DNA from: an uncultured Dechloromonas sp.
Lineage (GTDB): Bacteria; Pseudomonadota; Gammaproteobacteria; Burkholderiales; Rhodocyclaceae
Direction: 5' to 3'
Assembly (NCBI GenBank): GCA_937996725.1
Contig: CALKUR010000059.1
Location: 1-9,739 of the forward strand
DNA length: 9,739 nt
The first letter of the stretch is position 1. The number at the start of each line of letters is the position of its first letter. A program made the translations under genes and the position numbers. The notes under the pieces are model-generated. The model was not told the DNA's origin, searched no databases, and worked only from the letters and a program-made list of their open reading frames with translations. This document shows positions 1 through 5,936 of this stretch, piece by piece.

Positions 1-402
1 CGTCACTGGCTGCAGATGGGCAAGGCCGTCGACAATCCACCGGGCATCTTCTGCGTCAACTGGTTCCGCCTCGATGAAGATGGCAAGTTCATGTGGCCGG
101 GCTTCGGTGACAACATGCGCGTTCTCAAGTGGATCATCGACCGCGTCAAAGGTCGTGTTGCCGCCAAGGAAACTGCACTGGGCTGGACGCCGAAGTTCGA
201 AGACATCGACTGGACCGGTCTGGACATGACGCGCGAAGAGTTCCAGCGCCTGACCCAACTCGACAGCGAAGGCTGGCAGAAGGAACTGGAGTCGCACAAG
301 GAATGGTTCGACAAACTGGCCGAACGTCTGCCGCAGGAACTGGAACTGATCCGTCAGCTCAGCACCCTGAGCATGGCCGAAACCAATAAGCAGGCCGCCT
401 AA
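1..402 (+). CDS. pckG: Phosphoenolpyruvate carboxykinase (GTP), C-terminal part; 5' end outside window
   Basis: The frame is open from base 1 and ends with TAA at 400-402, so only the last 133 residues are visible; the family is usually about 600 residues. The GTP-dependent enzyme converts oxaloacetate plus GTP to PEP, CO2 and GDP in the cytosol, the first committed step of gluconeogenesis from C4 acids. The visible part holds the guanine-binding block NWF-x7-F-x4-F: F22, F30 and F35 (counted from the first visible residue) have the same 8- and 5-residue spacing as the three phenylalanines that stack on the guanine ring in the vertebrate enzyme. The WPGFG motif and the following NMRVLKWI stretch are also diagnostic of the GTP class rather than the ATP class. 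The tail after residue 60 is the usual amphipathic helical C-terminus. A strong hairpin follows the stop by 24 bases. Identification is firm. Confidence 0.95.
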   Translation, partial: RHWLQMGKAVDNPPGIFCVNWFRLDEDGKFMWPGFGDNMRVLKWIIDRVKGRVAAKETALGWTPKFEDIDWTGLDMTREEFQRLTQLDSEGWQKELESHKEWFDKLAERLPQELELIRQLSTLSMAETNKQAA

Positions 403-426
403 GGAAACACCTGACAGCAAAGACTG

Positions 427-462
427 CAACACAAAGGCCACCTTCGGGTGGCCTTTGTGTTG
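427..462 (+). terminator. UUCG-capped hairpin after pckG, probable Rho-independent terminator
   Basis: A perfect 16-bp stem (427-442 with 447-462) closes a TTCG tetraloop in the stabilising C(UUCG)G context. The core is CACAAAGGCCACC paired with GGTGGCCTTTGTG. The 3' flank (GCACCCAC) has no U-tract, so release would depend on the very stable stem or on Rho. It starts 24 bases after the pckG stop and ends 17 bases before the porin start codon, so it could also act as a leader structure of the porin mRNA if the porin promoter lies upstream of it. Confidence 0.8.
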
Positions 463-479
463 GCACCCACTCATCGCCC

Positions 480-1892
480 ATGACCGCTCGCCGCAACCAT
501 CGATCCCGCCATCGCCCGCTTTTGCTGGCACTCGGTGTCATGCTCTTGCATTGGGCGACGCCCCTGCATGCCCAGGTAGCGATGTTTTCCTTACCCCGGC
601 TGACACCCGAGGAAGTCGTTCCTAACCGCGCCGATTTTCTATCGCAGAAAACGCTGTTTGGCGACTGGGGCGGCCTACGCCCGCTACTCGACAACTACGG
701 CATCAACTTCACCCTCAACCAGACGAGTGACTACGTCGGCAATACGCATGGCGGCATTCGGCAGGGTTTCGTCTACGACGGTCTGCTTGATCTGGAACTG
801 GATATCGACCTGAACAAGGCCGTTGGTTGGAAAGGCGGAAAAATTCACCTCACCGGGTACGGCATTCAAGGACAGAATCTATCCACGCAGTATGTTGGGA
901 ACCTGATGACCGTCACCAACGTGGAATCCGATCCGGCCATCGGCAAGATCGGTGAATTCTGGATAGAACAGAAATTAATGGACAATCAGCTTGGCCTGCG
1001 CGCAGGTCTGCTTGAGGCTGACCGTTACTACATGATCAGCCCCACCGCGGGCGTTTTCGTGAACTCCACCTTTGGTTTCCCCGACGGCTGGGAAGCCAAT
1101 ATGCCGGGCAGCGGCCCCGGTTATCCCAATGCAGCACCGGGCGCACTTGCCAGCTTTGATTTAAATGATGATTGGAATTTCAAAGCCTCTGTCATGAATG
1201 GCACACCGGTCGGTCCGGATACCGCATCATCATCCTATGGCACAAAATTCCCCACGGGAAATGGACTTCTCTCCTGGCTGGAAGTGGCTTACACGCCCGA
1301 GTTCAAACTCGGCGACAAAACACTGCCGGGCTTTTACAAACTGGGCGGTTGGTATAACTCCGATGCCGTTGACAATGTCACCCTCTCCGATACCGGTCGA
1401 AACTTCAACAACCCGGTGAACACCACCTACCGCGGCCAATATTCTGTCTACGGTCTTGTCGATCAAACCTTATGGCGTGAGAACAATAGCGAAACACAAG
1501 GGCTGAGTGTTTTCTCCCGTGTGACGTACAACCCGCAACCTGATCGTAATCTGATCACTTGGTACTTTGATACCGGTTTGGCCTATGTGGGTCTGTTCGA
1601 CGGACGCCCGGAAGACATTGTGGGATTGGGATTTGCCTGGGCAAAATTTACGCCTTACCTGGCTGGACAGATCTCGTCACAGAATTCCGCCAGCGGTACG
1701 CAGAGCCCACTCCCAAAACCAGAAATGCTGGTGGAGCTTACGTATCAGGCACCGATTTCACCCTGGTTAACACTCCAGCCCTACCTTCAGTTCGTGACGA
1801 ACCCCGGTGGCAACGCGCCGTTACCCACCAACCCGAATCAATCCATTCCTAACGCCACGGTCGTTGGGATGCGGGCCAACGTCGCGTTCTAA
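480..1892 (+). CDS. Carbohydrate-selective porin, OprB family
   Basis: A 470-residue outer-membrane protein of the OprB family, beta-barrel porins known to favour diffusion of sugars and other small polar solutes. A signal peptide is visible: a basic start (RRNHRSRHR, residues 4-12), a hydrophobic core about 13-25, and likely cleavage after LHA at residue 31. The family signature FGDWGG lies at 60-65 at the start of the barrel, GLRAGLLEAD at 172-181, and the canonical QPYLQFVTNPGG block at 433-444. The chain ends in phenylalanine, as expected for a Bam-assembled barrel. Aromatic and Gly/Asn-rich strands alternate throughout. The ATG at 480 has no recognisable Shine-Dalgarno sequence, but the next in-frame ATG (540) would remove half the signal peptide, so 480 is retained. 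The gene converges on ampD with a 14-base gap. The true substrate cannot be read from the sequence; sugar specificity is a family-level statement. Confidence 0.92.
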   Translation: MTARRNHRSRHRPLLLALGVMLLHWATPLHAQVAMFSLPRLTPEEVVPNRADFLSQKTLFGDWGGLRPLLDNYGINFTLNQTSDYVGNTHGGIRQGFVYDGLLDLELDIDLNKAVGWKGGKIHLTGYGIQGQNLSTQYVGNLMTVTNVESDPAIGKIGEFWIEQKLMDNQLGLRAGLLEADRYYMISPTAGVFVNSTFGFPDGWEANMPGSGPGYPNAAPGALASFDLNDDWNFKASVMNGTPVGPDTASSSYGTKFPTGNGLLSWLEVAYTPEFKLGDKTLPGFYKLGGWYNSDAVDNVTLSDTGRNFNNPVNTTYRGQYSVYGLVDQTLWRENNSETQGLSVFSRVTYNPQPDRNLITWYFDTGLAYVGLFDGRPEDIVGLGFAWAKFTPYLAGQISSQNSASGTQSPLPKPEMLVELTYQAPISPWLTLQPYLQFVTNPGGNAPLPTNPNQSIPNATVVGMRANVAF

Positions 1893-1906
1893 GCCATTCG
1901 GTGTCA

Positions 1907-2476
1907 CTAAGGCACAACCCGTAGGTGGGCGCATGCACTGCGCATACGTTCCCAATCAAAGTAGGGACCCGGATCTGTCTTACGGCCAGGTGCGATATGC
2001 GAATGGCTCGTCACAGCTTGAATTGGTAGCACTTCGCACAAGGCACCCAGCAGCTGCTGCAAGGTTGCGTACTGCGCATCTTCAAAAGACGTCGCATCAT
2101 CACCCTCGAGTTCGATGCCTACCGAGAAATCATTACAACGTTCGCGCCCCTGCCAACTGGAGATTCCCGCATGCCAGGCACGCGCCGTAATTGGCACAAA
2201 TTGAATCAATGCCCCATTCCGGCGCACAAAGAAATGAGCAGACACTTTCAGGTGCGCGACCTCGGCAAAGTACGGGTGCGCCTCCGGATTCAACTGATTG
2301 GTAAACAGCTGCATCACGCCAGGGCCACCGAATTCACCTGGTGGCAGACTGATCGCATGGATCACCACGAGGTCAATCACCACCTCGGGAGCACGCGCAT
2401 CCTGATTCGGCGACTCAAGACGCCGGGCCGGCAGATACCAACCCCCGTCCCAAGCCTGATCCTCACGACTGGTCAT
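1907..2476 (-). CDS. ampD: 1,6-anhydro-N-acetylmuramyl-L-alanine amidase AmpD
   Basis: A 189-residue cytosolic zinc amidase of the amidase_2 fold; AmpD proteins are typically about 185 residues. It removes the stem peptide from 1,6-anhydro-MurNAc-peptides during murein recycling and thereby also lowers the AmpR-activating signal in bacteria that have inducible beta-lactamase. Expected zinc ligands are H40 (in VIHAISLPPG), H160 and D168 (in SHIAPGRKTDPGPYFDW). E122 in the IELEG block and K166 match the other catalytic positions. No signal peptide is present, separating it from periplasmic AmiD. The ATG at 2476 was chosen because GAAGAGG lies 6 bases upstream and the protein then starts as typical AmpDs do (Asp/Gly/Trp-rich N-terminus). 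The frame is open further upstream to 2614, but that extension lies inside the TAXI gene and looks non-homologous. The start overlaps the end of the TAXI gene by 14 bases, implying translational coupling. Confidence 0.95.
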   Translation of the reverse strand: MTSREDQAWDGGWYLPARRLESPNQDARAPEVVIDLVVIHAISLPPGEFGGPGVMQLFTNQLNPEAHPYFAEVAHLKVSAHFFVRRNGALIQFVPITARAWHAGISSWQGRERCNDFSVGIELEGDDATSFEDAQYATLQQLLGALCEVLPIQAVTSHSHIAPGRKTDPGPYFDWERMRSACAHLRVVP

Positions 2477-3902
2477 CGGCATCCTCTTCGGTATCAGGCC
2501 CCAATGCGGTTTGAGCCGCGGGCATACCTGTCTGGTAGCCAGCATAACCATCTCGCGCAATGCAGTTCCGAACAAAATCCAGCGAACTGCGCAAGGTGTA
2601 GTAGTCGCCGGCAATCGATTTTGGTACCTTCATCGCTAGGGCTTCACGCTCCATATCATCCATTTGCGCAAGGTAGGTGGCCTTCATCTTCGGGTCGTAG
2701 GCATTCAGCAGTGATTGTTCGAAGAACTTCAACGCCCCATACATCCGGTTGATCCGACCGCGTACTCGGTTCTTATGATAATTGGGCATCGACTTGATGA
2801 TCGGGTAAGCCACCGCCAGGAAGGGCAACAACATAAGTATCAAACGGCGAATAAACTCCGCTAACCAGAACGGCATATAGTCCATCAGAAGCGGCGTGCC
2901 CTTTTCGTAGAAAACCTCTGCTTCGTGGCTACGACGCAGACTGTTGTCCTTAAACGCCGGAAACTCTCCCTCGCCCGCGAAGAAAGTCTGTTTGCCATTA
3001 ATTTCACGAGCTGCCATCAGCAACAAGGTCTGAATCGCGGGGTGAAGACGATCATCGATCATGATCTCCGTTGTCGCCGAGATCAAAGGTAGCGGCTGCG
3101 CCGGTCGATTGGTTTTGAGGCTCAAACCGCCTTCGGGTACCGTCACCATTTCAATCGCCGAAACTAGTCGCGTATAAGCTTCTGCCCGTTCAAAGCCTGA
3201 CAATTGGAGACCTTCAATATGCATGAGCTTCTGCAGATTTGGAGACTCGTAGGTATCCACGATGCACATACCATCAATCTCTCCCTTGTGAAGCGCCACA
3301 ATGGCTTGGTCATCCGGTAGTTGCCTGAAATTCGACGTGTCCGTGTCAACGCCATTCATCGCCCACACTTTTTGAGTGAGCATAAAAGTGCCACTATTCG
3401 CCGTACCCACATTAATCGGATGGGCCAATAGCGCTTTTTTTCGATCGATCGGAGAGACAATTGGCGTAGGGCTGCGATAGAAGCACCATAGCGGCTGGTA
3501 ATTAATGCTGCCCAGCGTCTGAATCCCTGGCGCATGCTTTTCGGCGGCACCCGACATCACCAGACCCACCATGATCGGATCATTACGATCTTGCAAGCGT
3601 TTCACGTTTTCGACCGAACCTTCCGTCGGCACTAAATGCAAGGTAATGCCCTGCTTCGCAAAATAGTCCGCGTATTTACGGCCCAGTACCTGATTGGAGC
3701 TACCCTCAGGACCCGTAGCCATCCACACTTGGCGCGGCGGTGCCGGATCAGCCATCCAGATCGCCACCACCAATAGAATCAGCAATAAGGTTAACGCCGG
3801 CCAGGTTTCGACCACAAAAGCAACCAGATCTCGCCAGGCTTCAGCGATGGTTTCGCGAATGGCATCGATCTGCTCGTTAACGTCTTCTCTGAATGTGCCC
3901 AT
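2463..3902 (-). CDS. TAXI-family (NMT1-like) solute-binding protein with two membrane segments
   Basis: A 479-residue protein whose middle part (about 57-325) is a periplasmic binding domain of the TAXI/TRAP type: VWMATGPEGSSN at 59-70, the TEGSVENVKRL segment at 93-103, and INVGTANSGT at 163-172, the Gly-rich ligand-binding region. Typical TAXI proteins are about 320 residues, exported and soluble. This one has no cleavable signal. It has about 33 N-terminal residues, a membrane segment at roughly 34-50, the binding domain, a second segment at roughly 351-370, and a charged C-terminal tail of about 110 residues that is probably helical. Predicted topology is both termini in the cytoplasm and the binding domain outside. 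No TRAP permease (DctQ/DctM-like) genes flank it, so a transport role is unproven and sensing is possible. The ATG at 3902 has a weak AGG element 7 bases upstream. It overlaps ampD by 14 bases and diverges from the MFS gene across 69 bases. Confidence 0.85.
   Translation of the reverse strand: MGTFREDVNEQIDAIRETIAEAWRDLVAFVVETWPALTLLLILLVVAIWMADPAPPRQVWMATGPEGSSNQVLGRKYADYFAKQGITLHLVPTEGSVENVKRLQDRNDPIMVGLVMSGAAEKHAPGIQTLGSINYQPLWCFYRSPTPIVSPIDRKKALLAHPINVGTANSGTFMLTQKVWAMNGVDTDTSNFRQLPDDQAIVALHKGEIDGMCIVDTYESPNLQKLMHIEGLQLSGFERAEAYTRLVSAIEMVTVPEGGLSLKTNRPAQPLPLISATTEIMIDDRLHPAIQTLLLMAAREINGKQTFFAGEGEFPAFKDNSLRRSHEAEVFYEKGTPLLMDYMPFWLAEFIRRLILMLLPFLAVAYPIIKSMPNYHKNRVRGRINRMYGALKFFEQSLLNAYDPKMKATYLAQMDDMEREALAMKVPKSIAGDYYTLRSSLDFVRNCIARDGYAGYQTGMPAAQTALGPDTEEDADDQS
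2483..2489 (-). promoter_or_regulatory. Ribosome binding site of ampD
   Basis: GAAGAGG on the minus strand, 6 bases before the ATG at 2476 and within the last codons of the TAXI gene. It is too close to serve the alternative ATG at 2482, so it decides the start. No separate promoter is seen for ampD, which supports co-transcription with the gene upstream. Confidence 0.7.
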
Positions 3903-3971
3903 GATTGCCTGTATTTTATTCGGAAGGGATCTTCAAGCTTTAAACCGAAGACTAACGGATAATCGTGCCTT
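3903..3971. promoter_or_regulatory. Divergent intergenic region between TAXI gene and MFS gene, presumed promoters
   Basis: These 69 bases must hold promoters or translation signals for both diverging genes. It is AT-richer than its flanks. On the plus strand GATAAT at 3958-3963 is a fair -10 hexamer, but no good -35 lies at the usual distance. On the minus strand TAAAAT occurs 10 bases before the TAXI ATG, again with no matching -35. If GATAAT is real, the MFS transcript would begin within a few bases of its start codon. This is inference from weak motifs. Confidence 0.3.
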
Positions 3972-5306
3972 ATGAACAGCATGAGCGCTTCAAACATTCC
4001 TACAGCGCCCCAGGGTGCACGGCGCGTGGCCTTAGCCGCCTGCTATGGCACTTTTCTGGAATGGTATGACTTTCTGACTTTTGCGGCACTCGCGGTCTGG
4101 TTTGGTCCGCTCTTCTTTCCGCCGGAAGATCCTACTGCGGGCTTATTGGCCAGCCTCGCCACCTTTGGTGCCGGCATGATTGTGCGGCCGCTCGGTGCTG
4201 CGCTCTTCGGCTCACTCGGCGACCGTATCGGCCGCCGCAAAGTATTCATGATCACGATTGTATTAATGGGCGGCGCCACGCTCGCCGTCGGCTTGTTGCC
4301 GACCTACGCACAAGTGGGCATCTGGGCATCCGGTCTGCTGCTCGTATTACGACTCCTGCAAGGGCTTTCCGCCGGTGGCGAAATTGGCGGCAGCGCGGTG
4401 TACCTCACCGAACATGCGCCAACCCGCTCTCGGGGTTTGTTCACCAGCGTTTTGCAACTCATGGGGCCACTCGGCATTCTGGCATCGACCCTACAAATCG
4501 CCTGGTTACAACAGGCGCTGACACCAGAAGACTTTCTATCCTGGGGCTGGCGCGTGCCATTCTGGGTCTCATTCTTGCTCCTCCTGATTTCCATCAAGGC
4601 ACGCATCGCCCTGCACGAGACACCGATCTTTCATCAACTCCAGGCGCAAGCACAGCTCTCGCGAACACCTCTGCGCGACTGCTTCCGTGATCGCCAGACC
4701 CTCGCCCGCATGGGCATTTTATTTCTATGCATTTCGGCCGGCGGTGGCGTGTTGTTCTTTTCGGCCCAGGTCTACAGCGGCGTCTTTCTCAAAACCATCG
4801 CGCAACTGAGTGGGGCCGAGAGCAGCCTGCTCGTCGCCATCGGCACGATGGTGTTATTTCCGCTGACGCTCTTTGCCGGATGGTTATCAGACCGCATTGG
4901 TCGCCGCCCGGTCGTCATCACCGGCTTGGCCATCGGCTGTCTAAGCATCTACCCTGTGTTTCACCAATGGCTGGTGCTGAGCCAAATCCCGGCGAACGCC
5001 TTATTCTGGCCAGCCGCCGTACTCATGGTCGTTTTAACCGTGCCGCTGGCGCTGGTCACTGGGCCTCAAACTGCCTTGCTGGCCGAACTCTTCCCGGCAC
5101 GCACACGCTATAGCGCCGCAGCGCTTCCCCATAACCTGGCGGCCGGGTGGATTGGTGGGCTGCTGCCCTTCATCATCACGTTGATTAATGACCGCTCAGG
5201 CGACCCATTGGCCGGACTCTGGTACCCCACATTCCTGCTCGGCCTAGCCTTCGTGGTCGCGCTACGCTGGCTTCCTGAAACGCAAGGGCGCGACCTCAGC
5301 CAATAA
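3972..5306 (+). CDS. MFS transporter, metabolite:H+ symporter (MHS) family
   Basis: A 444-residue inner-membrane transporter with about 12 hydrophobic segments, close to the usual MHS length of 430-450; the family includes proton symporters such as ProP, KgtP and ShiA. Visible signatures are the FLEWYDF motif at 28-34 at the start of helix 1, the loop 2-3 motif GDRIGRRK at 83-90, RLLQGLSAGGEIGGS at 127-141, the repeated loop 8-9 motif SDRIGRRP at 306-313, LFPARTRYSAAAL at 373-385, and the C-terminal LPETQGRDL at 434-442. The acidic and arginine residues of both loop motifs are intact. The substrate is unresolved; family members take organic acids, betaines or amino-acid-like compounds. Start: ATG 3972 is kept, but neither it nor the in-frame ATG at 3981 has a Shine-Dalgarno sequence. 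It is divergent from the TAXI binding-protein gene and converges on the mepK-like gene with a 12-base gap. Confidence 0.92.
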   Translation: MNSMSASNIPTAPQGARRVALAACYGTFLEWYDFLTFAALAVWFGPLFFPPEDPTAGLLASLATFGAGMIVRPLGAALFGSLGDRIGRRKVFMITIVLMGGATLAVGLLPTYAQVGIWASGLLLVLRLLQGLSAGGEIGGSAVYLTEHAPTRSRGLFTSVLQLMGPLGILASTLQIAWLQQALTPEDFLSWGWRVPFWVSFLLLLISIKARIALHETPIFHQLQAQAQLSRTPLRDCFRDRQTLARMGILFLCISAGGGVLFFSAQVYSGVFLKTIAQLSGAESSLLVAIGTMVLFPLTLFAGWLSDRIGRRPVVITGLAIGCLSIYPVFHQWLVLSQIPANALFWPAAVLMVVLTVPLALVTGPQTALLAELFPARTRYSAAALPHNLAAGWIGGLLPFIITLINDRSGDPLAGLWYPTFLLGLAFVVALRWLPETQGRDLSQ

Positions 5307-5318
5307 CGTTCGCTTAAA

Positions 5319-5927
5319 TCAACCCCAGCTACGAATCTGCCCTGTATCGATGTGCACGAACTGCTCACGCGGGTAATAGCCGACGCCGCCCGCTTGTAGG
5401 GACAGCGCTGCATCTCGTAGTTCGGCCAGCGGCACTCCGGGGATCCGGACATCAATCGCTTTACCTTCCATATGCAGGCTACGCTTCGCCACACCACCAC
5501 CGCGAGCGTTGCGCAAATGATCATTGGTTTCCGGGCAACGATAGCCGGAAATCACTTCAAAGGCACCCAGCGATTGACCACCCAACGCGCGCCGCACGTC
5601 ATGCAACAGATCAAACAACTGGGGGTCCATCTGACCTACCGTACCCGAGTAGTGATCCCGCAAAAAACGATTCAGTGAGGTCAGCGCATCCGGCACATAC
5701 TGCCCATCAATCGCGTAGACCAAATTGATACGCTCACGTGTATGCGTGTGGTCAAAAGCCAAGGCCCGTCCAGCCGCCAATGTGGCAGCGGCGCTACGCG
5801 GCGCAGACGGTTGGTGTGCTGCTGCCTGTGCTCGATTCATGGCCGCTAACGGCAAAGCAACGCCCCCTGCCGTTAATTTCACGGCTTGCGTCAAAAAGCC
5901 CCTTCGGTCAAATCGTTTTGATTTCAT
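5319..5927 (-). CDS. mepK: MepK/YcbK-like murein endopeptidase (DUF882, M15-type), Tat-exported
   Basis: A 202-residue protein of the YcbK/DUF882 family, related to the LAS/M15 metallopeptidases. E. coli MepK (182 residues) is a periplasmic zinc endopeptidase that cleaves 3-3 (mDAP-mDAP) cross-links and, less well, 4-3 links. The N-terminus carries a twin-arginine signal, DRRGFL at 7-12, with a hydrophobic core about 19-30 and an AQA-A site near 33-36; E. coli YcbK also has a Tat-type signal. Metal and catalytic positions are recognisable: the SGYR block at 127-130, H152 and D159 in SLHMEGKAIDVRIPG, and H192 and D194 in the C-terminal FVHIDTG, with the usual short tail ending in W-G. The start ATG at 5927 lies 9 bases after the stop of the ldtD-like gene and has no good ribosome site of its own, so it is probably translated by coupling. 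The gene order ldtD-mepK is the same as in E. coli (ycbB-ycbK). Confidence 0.88.
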   Translation of the reverse strand: MKSKRFDRRGFLTQAVKLTAGGVALPLAAMNRAQAAAHQPSAPRSAAATLAAGRALAFDHTHTRERINLVYAIDGQYVPDALTSLNRFLRDHYSGTVGQMDPQLFDLLHDVRRALGGQSLGAFEVISGYRCPETNDHLRNARGGGVAKRSLHMEGKAIDVRIPGVPLAELRDAALSLQAGGVGYYPREQFVHIDTGQIRSWG

Positions 5928-5936
5928 AGGGTTATT

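Noticed and set aside
1893..1906. Bidirectional terminator between the convergent porin and ampD genes
   Set aside because: Only very short self-complementary stretches (GTG-T-CAC) are present; no credible stem or U-tract.
2477..2614. N-terminal extension of ampD to an upstream ATG (235 residues)
   Set aside because: The extra 46 residues are encoded inside the TAXI gene in another frame, and a good ribosome site selects ATG 2476, which gives the normal AmpD length.
2171..2752. Plus-strand open frame of 193 codons
   Set aside because: Lies antisense to both ampD and the TAXI gene, crosses their junction, and its peptide is rich in His/Arg/Pro as expected of a shadow.
2463..5306. A TRAP transporter operon (TAXI protein plus permease)
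   Set aside because: The neighbouring transporter is a 12-helix MHS/MFS protein with GDRIGRRK motifs, not a DctM/DctQ permease, and it is divergently transcribed.
5307..5318. Terminator between the convergent MFS and mepK-like genes
   Set aside because: The 12-base gap and its flanks show no hairpin worth calling.
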